Shown here one piece after another: positions 13,630 to 26,639 of a stretch of 64,000 nucleotides of DNA. This stretch comes from Trogon surrucura (Eukaryota > Chordata > Aves > Trogoniformes > Trogonidae), in the NCBI GenBank assembly GCA_020746105.1, contig CM036617.1, forward strand, positions 173,690,412 to 173,754,411, in the 5' to 3' direction. The notes below the pieces were generated by a model that ran no database searches, was not told the DNA's origin, and saw only the letters and a list, made by a program, of their open reading frames with translations. Every line of letters starts with the position of its first letter. Within the stretch, counting starts at the first letter, position 1. A program made the position numbers and the translations under genes.

Positions 13630-15358
13630 AAACACAAGTGAACCCAAGACAAGGAGAAAGGAACCTGAGGTGCTTAATGCCTTCTTTGCCTCAGTTTTTA
13701 GTAACAGAAACACTTTTACTGAGGCAAGCCAGCCCCCTAGGCCAAGAGACAGGGGTCAGGAGAAAAATGTCCCCCCCACAATCCAGGAGGTGATGGTCAG
13801 TGACCTGCTGCTCCACATTGATGTGTACCACATTGATGTGTATGAGGCCAGATGGGATTCACCCTGGAGTGCTGAGAGAACTGTCAGGGGCACTCACCAA
13901 GACACCGTCCATCATTTATCAGTCACCCTGGCTGACTGAGGAGGCCTCAGCTGATTGGAAGTCAGCCAATATAACATCCATCTATAAGAAAAGGTGGAAA
14001 GATGATCCTGGAAATTATAGGCCTGTCAGTTTGACTCCAGTGCCAGGGAAGCTGATGGAGCAGATAATCCTGAGTTCCGTTATGCAGCACGTGCAGAGTG
14101 ACAAGGAGATCAGGCCCAGTCAACGTGGGTTTGTAAAGGGCAGGTCCTGTTTAACAAAACCAATCTCCTTCTATGACAGGGTGACCAGTTTGTTGGATGA
14201 AGGAAAGGCTGTGGATGTTGTCTATCTTGACTTAGTAAGTCATTTGACACTGTTGCCCACAGCATTCTCCTAGAGAAATTGACTGCTCTTGGTTTGGATG
14301 GGCATATGCTTTGCTGGATAAAAACCTGGTTAGATGGCTGAGTCCAAAGATTCATGGTCAATGGAGTTGAATCCAGTTGACGGCTGGTCACAGTGGTGTC
14401 CCCAAGGCTCAGTACTGGGGCCACTCCTGTTTAACATTTTTATCAATGATTTGGATCAGCAGATGGAGTGCACCCTCAGTAAGTTTGCAGATGACACCAA
14501 GCTAGGTGGAAGTGTTGATCTGCTTGAGGGAAGGGAGGCTTTACAAAGGGATCTAGACAGGCTGGATCACTGTGCCAAGGCCAAGTATATGAGTTTCAAT
14601 AAGGCCAAATGCTGGGTCTTGCACTTTGGCCACAACAACCCCCAGCAGCGCTACAGGCTTGGGGAGGAGTGGCTGGAGAGCTGCCAGGCAGAGAGGGACC
14701 TGGGAATGTTGATGAACAGCCGTCTGAACATGAGCCAGCATGTGCCCAGGTGGCCAAGGCCAATGGCATCCTGACCTGTATCAGGAATGGTGTTGTCAGC
14801 AGGAGCAGGGAGGTGATCATGCCCCTGTACTTGGCTTTGGTGAGGCCTCACGTTGAGCACTGTGTCCAGTTTTGTGCCCCTCACTACAAGAGGGACACTG
14901 GGGTGCTGGAGAGGGTACAGAGTAGAACTACCAAGCTAGTAAAGGACTTGGAGCATGTGTCATACAAAGAATGGTGAGGGATCTGGGGCTGTTTAAGCTG
15001 GAGAAGAGGAGACTGAGGTGGGACCTTACTGCTCTTTAGAACTCGCTGACAGGAGGTTGTAGTGAGGTGAAAGTTGGTTTGTTCTCCCTAGTGGCAAGTG
15101 ATAGGACAAGAGGAAATGGCCTGAAGTTGTGCCAGGGAGCTTCAGATTCAGAATTTCTTTACTGAAAGGGTTGTCAGGCATTGGAACAGCCTGCCCAGGG
15201 AGATAGTTGAGTCACCATTCCTGGAGGTGTTTAAGAGACAAGTAGATGTTGTGCTGAGGGACAGGGTTTAGTGGTGTTGATAGAGCTAGGACAAAGGCTG
15301 GACTCCACGATCTTGAAGGTATCTTCCAACCAAAACTGTTCTATGATTCTGTGATTCT
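13630..15358 (+). mobile_element. CR1 LINE, 1.7-kb degraded copy
   Basis: The element enters at the endonuclease-RT linker (EVLNAFFASVFSNRNTFTE near 13670) and ends in CTATGATTCTGTGATTCT at 15341-15358. Reverse transcriptase motifs are spread over three frames: [20 protein letters not shown] and GFVKGRSCLT (frame at 13800-14273), [17 protein letters not shown] and [10 protein letters not shown] (14334-14774), then [12 protein letters not shown] (14609-14977). At least three frameshifts and an in-frame stop separate them. Its 3' end is the 'TERVVKHW'-type subfamily, like the copies at 2.1, 41.5 and 50.3 kb. Confidence 0.94.
13800..14977 (+). pseudogene. CR1 reverse transcriptase, broken into three frames
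   Basis: Sense-strand remnants of one reverse transcriptase are split at about 14236 (after VVYLDL, within the motif that should read DFSKAFD), 14334 and 14760. The catalytic FADD is still readable at about 14490. A short direct repeat of CACATTGATGTGTA at 13815-13843 is a further local duplication. It is not functional. Confidence 0.88.
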
Positions 15359-15559
15359 AACACTTTCTCTTTTCCCCAGAAGCATCAAACTCCTACTGAC
15401 AGAGAAGTGGGGACACAGACAATTTTCTGTCTTCTTTGTTTGAGAAAGACTGGCCAACAGACTTAAGAGTGACCCTTGAAAGTAAGTATATTATCAGACT
15501 AAGGTAGAGACTAAGATTTTTTTTGTGTGTGTGTAGTTATTTGTATTGCAGAGACTTTC

Positions 15560-16118
15560 TGCTCTGGTTTCAGCTGGGATAGAGTTAATTTTCTTCCTAG
15601 TATCTGGTAGAGTGCTGTGTTTTGGATTTAGGATGAGAAAAATGTTGATAACACACTGATGTTTTCAGTTGTTGCTAAGTAGTGTTTATACTAAGACAAG
15701 GACTTTTCAGCTTCTCTTGCCCTGCCAGAGAGACGGCTGGAGGGGCACAAGAAGTTGGAAGGAGACACAGCATGGACAGCTGACCCCAGCTGACCAAAGG
15801 GATATTCCACAACATACAATGTCATGCTCAGTGTATAAACTGAGGGGAAAGCTGTTTGGAGGACTGCTCTGCAGGAACTGGCTGGGTATCAGTCAGTGGG
15901 TAGTGAGCATTTGTATTGTGAATAATGTGTTTTGTATGTTCTTGTTATTATTATTTATTAATAATTATTATTATTGTCACCATCATCACCATAATCATCA
16001 TTATTACTGTTATTAATATTTTCTTCCTTCTCTGTTCTGTCTTTATCTCAACCCATGAGTTTTACTTTTTTTTGCAATTCTCCATCCCACTGGATGGAAG
16101 GAGTAAGAAACCACAACA
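15560..16118 (+). mobile_element. Avian ERV-L-type solo LTR with target-site duplication
   Basis: The 559-bp sequence starts TGCTCTGGTTTCAGCTGGGA and ends AAACCACAACA, the TG...CA ends of a widespread avian ERV-L LTR family as I recall it. It is flanked by the perfect 5-bp direct repeat CTTTC (15555-15559 and 16119-16123), the expected duplication size. Inside are a TATA-like GTGTATAAAC (15831-15840) and an expanded TTA/CAT microsatellite at about 15945-16015. No internal retroviral genes are present, so it is a recombined solo LTR. Confidence 0.88.
15945..16020 (+). repeat. TTA/CAT-type microsatellite inside the LTR
   Basis: Imperfect TTATTA units pass into CATCAT/CACCAT units and back. The consensus LTR has a T/A-rich run at this place, so this is probably local expansion. 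Confidence 0.8.
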
Positions 16119-16462
16119 CTTTCCCATATTAATTTGGACTGTGAATGGTAGTATGATTATTAAATAGTAGTATTGTGTTAGTATTATTATAACTCTTTGT
16201 CTTATTTTGATTAGACTACCAAATTAGACTTACAAAAAGATCATAGTTCCACATATATAGTACTAGTTTCCTTCTGGCAGTAAGATTCTCAGTGTTACAC
16301 TGTGCATGCAATTTCCAAGTTCGTGCATTAATAACAGCTATTTCCTTTCTATCCACTCAGAATTTACAAAACCTTCACACTAAAAAAGACTCATCACCAC
16401 TGACCAGCGAAGGGGAAGAGCAAGCATGCAGCCAAGGGCAGAGAGAGGGAAACCATTGTTAT

Positions 16463-16516
16463 TTCCTAGTCCTTTATCATTTTCTAGTCCTTTATCATTT
16501 TCTAGTCCTTTATCAT
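16463..16516 (+). repeat. 18-bp tandem repeat, three copies
   Basis: The unit TTTCTAGTCCTTTATCAT occurs three times head to tail (16463, 16481, 16499). The first copy differs by one base. Because 18 is a multiple of three, an open frame across it reads a repeated FLVLYH, which is a by-product and no sign of a gene. Confidence 0.9.
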
Positions 16517-19500
16517 TGTATACTCTCACTGAACTTTTATTTTCCTAAATTATGGTACAAGTGTGTGTGTTCAAGTCATTGTCTGCAACTGTGAGCAACA
16601 TTTACATCCGCCATATAGAAATTTTTAATTCCAAATTAATTACAAATAATATATGCCTTTGATTATTATATCTAAAATTCCTACTTCAGTCAGTATTTCA
16701 TGCAAATAAGATTTAATTCATCAGACAGACAATCGAGAAAAACATAAAAATTTAGTGAAAGAAAGTATGACTTCACTTAAATAGATAAGAAAATAATGAT
16801 TAGTTACCATATGTAGCGCTGGAATTAGACGGTTTTTCTATATTCACTTGAATTGTAGTAGCTTGATGTATTCCAGTTTTGAATGTGAATGCAATGTTTC
16901 TAATAATCAAAGGCAAATCTTGTTTCTCAGTTAAAAAAAAAGAATTGTATTTACTGAATTGTATTTACCTCATCTCTGTTGGTGATCAAATTGAGAACAC
17001 AGCATCAATAGCATTTGGTGGGATTACACATATTGCACCTACTTTAATGAGAATTCTGGACTTAGGTTCATCTCTCTGCATCTGCTGTGCTGCTACACTT
17101 CAGGGCTTTGATGAAACAAAATAATGAATGTCTATAACCACTAATTACACACACACATAAAACGAAACAGTCTTTTGAAGCAGTTCCTCCCTTTTTTTTA
17201 TGTTTTGGAATATCCAAGGGGTCTGACTTCTTCCTTTCAGGCTCTGTCACAACCTCACATTTCTAAAACACTGTTTAGAGATTAAATTAGCCTTGTTGAG
17301 GAAATGGTAAGGGTAGTATGACTCCTGTATTAGGATAAAGTCTGTATTCTCTCAGTACCTTTGTTATTGAGGCAAGAATGAGGAGCATGCTCTTGGATCA
17401 CAATACAGTTATCTATCCATTGACACTACAACGTAAGCTTGGGATTTTTTTTGTTTTTGTAATAGACAAAATAATGATAGCAGTTACAGAAGTTTATAAA
17501 AGACCCATGTGAGTATAATAAGTAATGTCATATTCAACCTCCTCACATAAAAATAAATATTCATAGTTTCTTTGTCTCCACTTAAACACAGCTGGCTGTC
17601 CACATGCATTTAACTGATGCAGCTCTCCGATACTATCCAGCAAAACATTTTTCTCTAGTAAACCATGGTATCTTTCTAGGAGTGATCTCATTTTCCTCCA
17701 GTGATCACCTTCACATTTGATTCCTTCTCCCCAAAACTTATCTTCAACTTTTTCTGGAGGTGATTCTGTATCTTTCTGTTAAACAAGGGACAATGTCACG
17801 TGTATGAAGACTCCAGTGACTCTGACTCTTCTACTAACATTTCCTTGAGTCAGGAGTAACACTTCTCCTCTAGTTTATAGTTATGTCCAATTCAGTATAA
17901 AATGACTCATCCATTGACACTTAGAATTTATCTCAATGTCTAATATGAATAATACCTTTCACACAAATGTGTGATTAGTGTTAAGCCGTGAAGTTCTTCA
18001 CTGGCTCTTGGTGGAGAATATGTGTGATGGCAATCACCTAATTTGTTTTGGATTCAATTGGCCTTGATCTCCTGGACTACTACTGAGAAACACTGTAACT
18101 TTAAAAAAAAATCTAGAATATATAATAATCAGGGAAGTAAAATAATAAGGAGAATATATCAGAGAAGACAGATACACGTTGAAGGAAAATACATCTTTTT
18201 CTGGGTGTCTGTCTCATCCAAATGAAGATAGATCACATATAATTGCATGGAAGAGATGTTTGGTTCCCTCTGTTGGCTAAGAGGGGGCTGAGATAATGAG
18301 CACAGATGCAGAAGTCTACAGTGCAGGAGTCTGACATAGGTGAGATGAATTGACCCCAGTGTTTCACAAGAGGCTTGTCATTCAAGCATTTGCATCTAAA
18401 ACAACACTGTTTTTTTTCCTTTTTTTACATCGTTCATAAAGGTTTAAGGAAGAATAAATAACATAAAATGATAAAGCAAATTAGAGCTTATTTAGTTTTT
18501 AGGAAAACAGATTTTAAGCTCAAATCAGATACACTCACATGTAGGTCTCTTACCAAATATTATCAATATGTAAATAGAAGAAACTACATCAGAATGAAAC
18601 AAAACTTTTTCTCAGTGTTTTGCTTATATAGTGAATGTAGCCTTTGACATTTGCCCTTTGTGATATGTAAATTGAACAGATGAAATAATATTTGTAAAAA
18701 TAGAATATAGAATTAAGATTTTCCCCCTTTGCTAGAAAGGATACTTTAGGAAAAACAAAAAAGCAGCTTTCACAAGAATATTTTTAGAAAGTATTCTCTC
18801 TATTATCATCTTTATAAAAGTGGAAAAAAATACCATACTCCAAGGAGAAAAATTAAAAGCAACTTTGAAAAATTTAGTAGCTGTCCATAGTATAGATGTT
18901 TTCATGTAACAGGGGAAATAGAATTTGCAGCATTATGACATGCAAATGTCAAACACACACCAAAAGAGACTGTACTTTTTAATTAGGATCTCATTCATAG
19001 CAGGAATAAAAAAAATCAGGAATATTATCATTTGAGGAAATACGTCAAAGAGAGCAAGGGAATATTGGTGGGGAAAATGTGCCCTGATATTCCTTGAAGA
19101 TGCAGACAGGGAGTATATTTTGAGATTTTGTAACAATGAGTTTGACCAATTCTTAGCAAACTGTAGACTAAATCAAATGTAAGATCACATTTGACAATAT
19201 GCAATGCAAAGGCATTGATTTAGGAGTTGGTGAAAAGTTTGGGGTTTTTCATTGGAAATGGTAGAGAAGGACAAATCTGAGGGTAGTGGGAACACTTTTA
19301 ATGGTCCTTTCCAGTTTCTCTTTTCCTGCTGCTTTACAATGAGAATTGTTGAATATATTTCTTCTAACTTAAAGTATCCATGGTACAGAAACATTACATT
19401 CTTTTGATTCTTGGCCCCAGAGCAATACAGTTGCTGTAACAGTTTCTTATTAACTAAAGCAGCTCTCAGGCACATATAGATGTTGTTGGAAATGTAGTCT

Positions 19501-22500
19501 GTGACTTCCATTTTTTTAGGCAAGCTATAAATGCCTCTGTAATTAAATGTTCACAGATCATTTACTGTGTTTATAAACTCTGACAGTTAAAACAGTTTAT
19601 CAGTCTGTTTTCTGTCAGATTTATGAGCTAATCTGACTTACTAGCATATCCCTCTATGTTCTTTTGCCTTTCTATTGTGTGTGCTCTCTAGAGTAAAGAA
19701 ACATTCAATATGTTGGGACAGTCAGACATACCTCAGTTATTCCTTTCCAGAGAAAACAATACAAAATACAGACAAAAGATAAAAGATTTACAGGAAAAAG
19801 AAACAGGTAAAGTACTGACACGGTACAGAACCAGAGTGCCAGAGGCTGCATAAGGCACCCAGCTCCTCTCATTTACACTCAGAGAGATAGGCTGAAATGC
19901 TAAATATTGAACTATAGACTACATAATATGCTAAAATATCATATCGGTGGACTTATCCAGGATTCTGAAAGAGGGACAATTGGTGTGTTTTCACTAGTCT
20001 TTATTATCTTATATGGTGAAGAATCCATGGTGATATGAAACCCTGGGGTTACTGGAGGCAATAGGTCTTCCTAACACACATGAAGAGGCAGCCAGGTATG
20101 AGCAGTATGAGTATTCATGTTTTACCTCATTTCTTGGACAACGACTTTCTCTCAGTAAAGTACAAAGCAGACCAGAATCTTAGGAGGCAGAAGAGGAATT
20201 GAACTGTGCTGTAGGAGCAGGAATAAATGGTCTAAGACAGGGAGAAGAAGGAAGTCCATAACCTGTCATTGCTAGTGGAATTGCTGTACTGGGGAAGCAC
20301 CCTGTGGCTTTGACTTCCCTTACACTCCACACCTCTTAAGTGAACTACAACTCATGGAGTTTCTGTGGCTCTGCACACATCCAATTGCTTTAAGTTACAC
20401 CTTCATTTTTAACCAAAAGCAGAAATGAATAAATTTAATTAACGTGAGTTTACAGCTGATGCTCTGGGTTTATTTCAAAAGAATCCTTTTCAAATATATA
20501 TATGTTTGTTTATACAGTCAATGCATTATGAGCATTGCATATATATATTTTTGTGTGTAGGAATACTACATATACACACATATAAATAATATATACAGAT
20601 ATATATTTTCCTATATTTTAATATGCATATATATAATGTCTATAGTGAATTTACTTTTCTGGTTTGTGCTTTGCCAGAAATTTTTGAAATAAAATAATCT
20701 ACCTTTTTTTGCCCTGTTTTTTTCCCCCTGATTTATTTAAAAGTAGGTGAATTTCTAGCTGAAGAACTAGCCAGCCTGCAAACTTTCAAGCTAAATGAAA
20801 AACTAGTAGCACTTGTTTTCCCGCCAGAAACAAATGGTTATAACTTTCAAATTTGTTAGTTTAATTCCAAAGCAACTCAGGGTCGGCAGTAAACTCCTTT
20901 CATAGACCAGAATTAGTATGGAAAAGCTCATTACTGCTAATGTTTTCTAAACCTCACCATTAAAGTCCTTTGAAACCACTGAGAGATGCCAAGTTTGACA
21001 AAACGTTGCCTATGTACAGCTCAGGCACTCTAGATTGACTGAAAACTATGTTGTGAGTACAACATTTACACTTACATATTCTGTCAACAAGAGTGTTTAT
21101 TCAAAAATAATTACAAAGAAATGCAAAAAAAATCAAAGGGAATATCAAACCCATAAATTTAAGACAGAAGAAATTAAATAATATTTCAGTTATAGAAATT
21201 AATACGTCCTCTGTAAAGTTTTGTATTAACTACTTAGAAATGTTTGTTGCAAGTCTTGCTAACTAAATTTTTAGCATCTATTGCTTCAAAGTAGCTACTC
21301 AGTCATTTCAGATTCCCGGTCTACAATTTATCCCTATGATCTGTAACACAGCAGGAGAAGAGCTCATGTGGACAGGAAGTGTTATTATGGGAAACGAAAA
21401 TGGTTAGTTCTGTCTAAAAAGCAAGAGTGAGCAGTCACTCTGACAAGTGATCCCTGAGGGCATATACTGAAAGAAAAACATTGTGTAGTTAGAAATACAT
21501 TCTGAACTGTCATATACGTGCATATTTTACTATTATGGCTAACTTTTCTGACCCAAAATAAACCTCTGTTACTGAACACTTTCTCTAGCCTTTGTTTCCC
21601 GATGTGAACTCACCAGAAGACTTTTCCGGCGTCTCTGTAAGTGAAGAGGTAAGAGAAGCAGCATCATATCAAAACCAGTTGGCAATGAACATTCATACAA
21701 GCATTTCTCTTCACTTGCCTTTGCAAAATCATTCAAGTACAAACTTTGTCCTATAATGATTTATTTTTTTTCTACAAATTTATGAGAGAGAAATTCAGGT
21801 GACCTTGTAAGCAGTTTTTGGGGTGGACAAAAAGCATTTCTAATGTGTAAACCCTAGCGATGTGTCTGAGATGTCCAAGGAATTCACGTTTCTGGTTTAT
21901 GCATGATGTACGTACAAAATACAAGCCAAAAGAGAAAAGAGTATCTTATAAAGATCTAACAGTATAAAATTTGGTCTCTTCTCTCCAAGTAATCATATAA
22001 AATACAGCTTATTTGAGTTTTGCAAGTAATAGGCAATGTATGACCAGAAAGCAATCCATGACCAAGAAACCAAACAAAGCATATTCAGGTAGTGAAGTCA
22101 CTATATTCTTATGACATTTTCCTTACATTATGGATCACCTACTTAAAAAAAAAAAAAAGAAACAATTGTCAGGCAAATCTTTTTCCTAATGAATAAAACA
22201 AGATACGTCATTAATTTTTCATACCAGGAAGTCATTTTTAGCACAGGCAATAAGGAAGTGCATATTTATCCACACAAACACGCTGCTGAGAAGGTCTCAC
22301 AGGGCTGTTGTTTGAGGGGCAGGGCTGGTCCGCTGCAACACACCTGCAACCAAACCCAAAGATCTGTCACACTGGAAAGAGAGAGCCGTTGAGCTTGGTT
22401 AAATTGGACAAAGTTCTGCTTCATTTACCTCCTTTCTCACAACTGCAACTTTTTAACACCAATGTCTGCAACCCTATTCCAGACGGCCTGCAAGGCTAAG

Positions 22501-23659
22501 CTGCTTTAAAGATGGTTTCCAATCATGTTTCTCTGCTTGACAGGCTAGAAAAATACCACCACCAATGAGCACTTACTTATTATGGAGCTTTAAGTAGTTT
22601 TAAAATTTTTCAGTTATCCTCTGAAATACCTTATTATGCCCTTTGGACTTGAAAAACTCCTTTGGTTACGAGTAGTGCCAAGGAATGACAAGGTCATTTC
22701 TCCTAAGAGTACTATGTCCTGGGGCTTACTTCTCTTAAATTGATGTTTCTTCCCAGAAAAAAAAAAAAAAAAAAAAGTGCAGAAAAAATATTCCTTGTCC
22801 TCACCAATTGAACACATAAAACATGACAATGGCACCTTTCCTTTATTTGTCCAACTATGGTAGATGTCTAACAACTCCCTTAATGTTTCACAGTGCCTGG
22901 CAATCATTGACTCCTACAATTTGTGTCACCTGCACCATTCTTCTGAAATGCAATTCTTAGATGGGATTTTTTTTGAAGTCTTATCTGTCCATTTCTTTTT
23001 TTTTTTTTTCCAAATTCCCACTTTTTGAATAACATGTCAGCAGCTGATAGCATGTTAATCTGTGCTATTCCATAGCAACCATGCTAAATATGGATCAGTG
23101 TCTGACTGCATTTTTTTCAGCATACATTTTATTGGTCTAATCTTTTTTTTCCACCAGTCTATGTCACTGGGTTATGAGGAATAACAGTTACATATCTAGA
23201 TCCATATTTCACTGTAAACCACCTAAATCATACCCATATTTCTCAACAAATAGACTTCTATGAATATATTATGGCTGAAAAAAACCCAAAAAACCAACAA
23301 ACCAGAACTGATACACATCATCTACCATTTATCCAGTCAAAGGAAAATAAGCTAATGTAAATGAATAATTTGACTGGTGAATGTCAGCCTATTTATACAT
23401 ATTTGCTTTATTTGCTCAGAGTTTGGTGTATAAATAAAGGACAAAGTTTCCTCAACATTGTTGTTTTGAGGGATGAATATAGAACTGGTGGGGAATGGGT
23501 AGAAATAGCAGCACAGAATGCAGAGAGACTGTACAATCTTGTAACCTCTCTCCATCACCAACAGAGAATACTTAACTCTGTATGTTATTAACTGGGATGA
23601 TAGGAAGGCCAGTTTTTATCAAATAATTTAGGAATTGGTATGTGGAAGCTGTCAAGTGA
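16517..23659. other. Non-coding, AT-rich, no recognised gene or repeat family
   Basis: About 7 kb with only short frames. It includes an AT/TA dinucleotide-rich stretch at about 20490-20640 and homopolymer runs at 22146-22158 and 22757-22776 (A) and 22997-23009 (T). Confidence 0.55.
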
Positions 23660-25359
23660 AACACTCCAGAGAAGTTTTGCATTCTTCTGACCTGCACAGG
23701 GATCTGCTTGGAAGACTCCTATGGGACACAGTCCTGCAGAATAAGGGTTCCAGAAGAGCTAGGTGATTTTCAAAGATAACATCCTACAAACTCAAGAATG
23801 ATCCATCCTGATGAGTAAGAAATCAGGCATGGGTGGCAGGAGGCCTACATAGATAAGCAAAGAGCTCCTTAAAAAAGTCCAAACTTAAAAGGAAACATGC
23901 AAGAAGTGGAAGTTGGGTCAGCTCACCCAGAAGGAACGTAGATACTGTAGAGTTATGCAGGGATGGTGTTAGAAAATGCACAGCAGGGGCTGAAGCTGGT
24001 CAGGGACAGAAAGTGCAACACAAAAGGTTTCTATAGATATATAAGATGTTAAAGTAAAACGAGTGAAAATGCAGGCCCACAGCTGAAAGGGATGGGACAC
24101 CCAGTGACAAAGGACACAGAAAAGGTTAAGGTATGTAGTGTCTTCTTTGGCTTGGTCTTTACTGGTTAGACCAATCTTCAGTAATCCCGGCTGTCTGAGA
24201 CAGGTGAGAAAATCATGAACAAAGTTGACTTATTCTTGGTGGAGGATCAGTTTTTGGAGCACTTAAAAAATCTGTATGTGCTTAAGTCCATGATCCCTGG
24301 TGGGATGTACCCATGAGTCCATGTGTTCTTCTACAATAACAAGACTGACTTGGCAGATGTGTAGAACAGTGGATACTGTTTCTTTTTTCATTAAGGCTTT
24401 TGATATGTTTCCATACCATATTTAATGACAAAATGATGAAATATGGGCTACAGCGAGGTGGACTGAAAAGTAGTTGAACTGATGGGTTCAAAGGTTTGAG
24501 ATCAGCAGCATGAAGTACAGTTGCAGGCAAATCACTAGTGGTACATCCCAGGAGCCAATACTGGGACAAATTCTGCTCAGCATTTTATTTAATGACCTGG
24601 ACAACAGGATCAAATTTGCTGATGATACAAAACTGGGAGCAGTGGCTGATACATCAGAATATTGTACTGTCATCCAGAAGGCCTGGACAAGCTGGAGAAA
24701 TGAGCCAGGAGGAACTTGATAGTTCAACAAAAGCAATTTCAAATTCTGCACCAGTACAAGGTAGGGGCTAGCTAGCTAGAAAACAGCATTGCAGAAAAGT
24801 CTGATGGGGTCCTAATGGACAATGAGGTGGACATGAGCCAGTGATGCACTCTTGCAGGAGAGAATGCCAAAAGCCTCTAGGGCTGCATTAAGCAAAGTAT
24901 TGCTACCAAGTAGAGGAAGGCAATACCTTCCCTCTGCTCAGCATTGGTGAGGTCATACTTAGGGTTCCTTAGCACAAGAGACGTGGCCTTGTTGGAGTGA
25001 ATTCTGTGCAGACTCATGAAGATAATTAAAGGATGGGAATATCTGACCTAAGAGAGTCTGAGAGACAGGACAGTTCAGCCTGGGAAGAGAAGGCTCAAGA
25101 GGATCTTACCAATGCGTACAAATATCAGAGTGGGATTGAGAAGATGGCGAAGTCAAACTTTTAGTCATGGTGCTCAGTCAAAAGACATAAAGTGGTTGCC
25201 CAGGCAGACTGTAGAGTCTCCATCCTTGGAGAAATTCAAAACCAGATGCGACAAGGTGTAAGGGAACCTGCTCTAGCTGACCCTTCTTGAGCGGAGGATT
25301 TGAATCAGACGATCTCCAGTGGTCACTTCCAATCTTAACTATTCTGTCATTCTGTGATT
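23660..25359 (+). mobile_element. Old CR1 LINE, long degraded copy
   Basis: The copy is heavily mutated but co-linear with CR1 ORF2. The linker before the RT reads GHSPA...GFQKS, then KKWKLGQLTQKERRY near 23905 (classic WKQGQ-type CR1 wording). The RT core near 24540-24640 gives GTSQEPILGQILLSILFNDL and [17 protein letters not shown]. It ends ATTCTGTCATTCTGTGATT at about 25341-25359. Its divergence is greater than that of the 6.4-kb and 13.6-kb copies. Confidence 0.82.
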
Positions 25360-26639
25360 ATTTGGTGTTAGGGGCTGGAAGCACGTCATACTATACAACC
25401 TGTTCTGCTACTTTTGATCATTCTCCAGAGTGTCTTAAACTGAGCAGATTGGGCAATTCATGCCCTGTTTCATCCAATGCTGGCTACAGTCTTTGTTTAG
25501 TTTAAGTTAAAACATGCTGCTGTAAAAATTAACTTTGTGTTTTGCTTAATTGAAATTTTTGCAATTTTTGTAAAGATTGTGTCTTCAACTTACGTTCTTT
25601 ATTTTTTTTTATCCCATTTTAAACAACAGCAGCAAGTGGTTTATAATCAGTTTTACCCAGTCTTAGAGACATGAAACTTTCTTATATGCATCAAGTTGTG
25701 AAGTTATCAGTTCAAACCAATTATATACATCTTTATGTATCTGGAGGCACTAAAACAGAGTAGAAGTGTGGACAAACCCTAACAAGAAAAAAGCAAGAAA
25801 GATTAATCAGGCCTGGTTTTCTTTCATTTCTTCAAAGGTTAGGTTGTCCAACATAGAACAATTCTCAGTGCAGGTTTCAAAGTACAGTATTAAGTATCTA
25901 GTGATGAATTGTACTTTTTGATTGAGAATTTGAATTTTTGCAAGTTTTAATTTTCTCAGAGTCTTTATCTGCATTGCATGTCCTTGGTGAAACCCTGCTC
26001 AACAGCATTCATGAGATGCTGGGTTAAGCAAAGTACTGAATAAAAATTTCCAGGTATAATCTATCATTCCCATGGATGCCCTCCTCATCAGTTAAGGCAG
26101 ACACCCTGGTGGTGATTCCAGCTGTGCTGTGATCTAAGCATACATGTCCTGTGTTAATTTCTTCCAGATCCGTTTTGTTCTCTGTAAAGGGTTTCTCTTT
26201 TCTCTGGGAGACATTTTTAAACTACTTAATAGTTCTGGACCTCTGAACCCTCGATGAGGATATCCTCCTGACAACAGAACAAACCTTGGTGCATGGCCAG
26301 TCCAGTAACAGCAGCTCTTTTCCTTTGCATTACAATATATCATTTAAAATTTATTATTCAACAATGTACATATTTCACATGCTTCTTTAGGAGCAATGTG
26401 AATCCTCCAGCTTCTACTTTATTTTTTTGATGCATCAGTAGATCAAGATGCTGTCTCTTCTGTATTCATTCATTCATTATGATTTCCATGGCTGAAAACT
26501 TATTTTTTTTTTATTTATTTTAGGGATTAATTCCAAATCTTCCACCTCCCTCTAAACTTGTCTACAGTGCCAGCTGTCAAGAATAGAAAAAAAACCAGGA
26601 GGAATTAATCCTCTCTTGGAGACATTGTATATATAAAGG
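25360..26639. other. Non-coding, no recognised feature
   Basis: AT-rich DNA between a CR1 tail and an LTR; only short chance frames. Confidence 0.55.

Noticed and set aside
16463..16516. CRISPR-like array
   Set aside because: The 18-bp units are directly adjacent without spacers, and this is animal DNA; it is a minisatellite.
20490..20640. AT-dinucleotide stretch as a possible origin or matrix-attachment site
   Set aside because: Base composition alone does not support a function; similar stretches recur across the flank.
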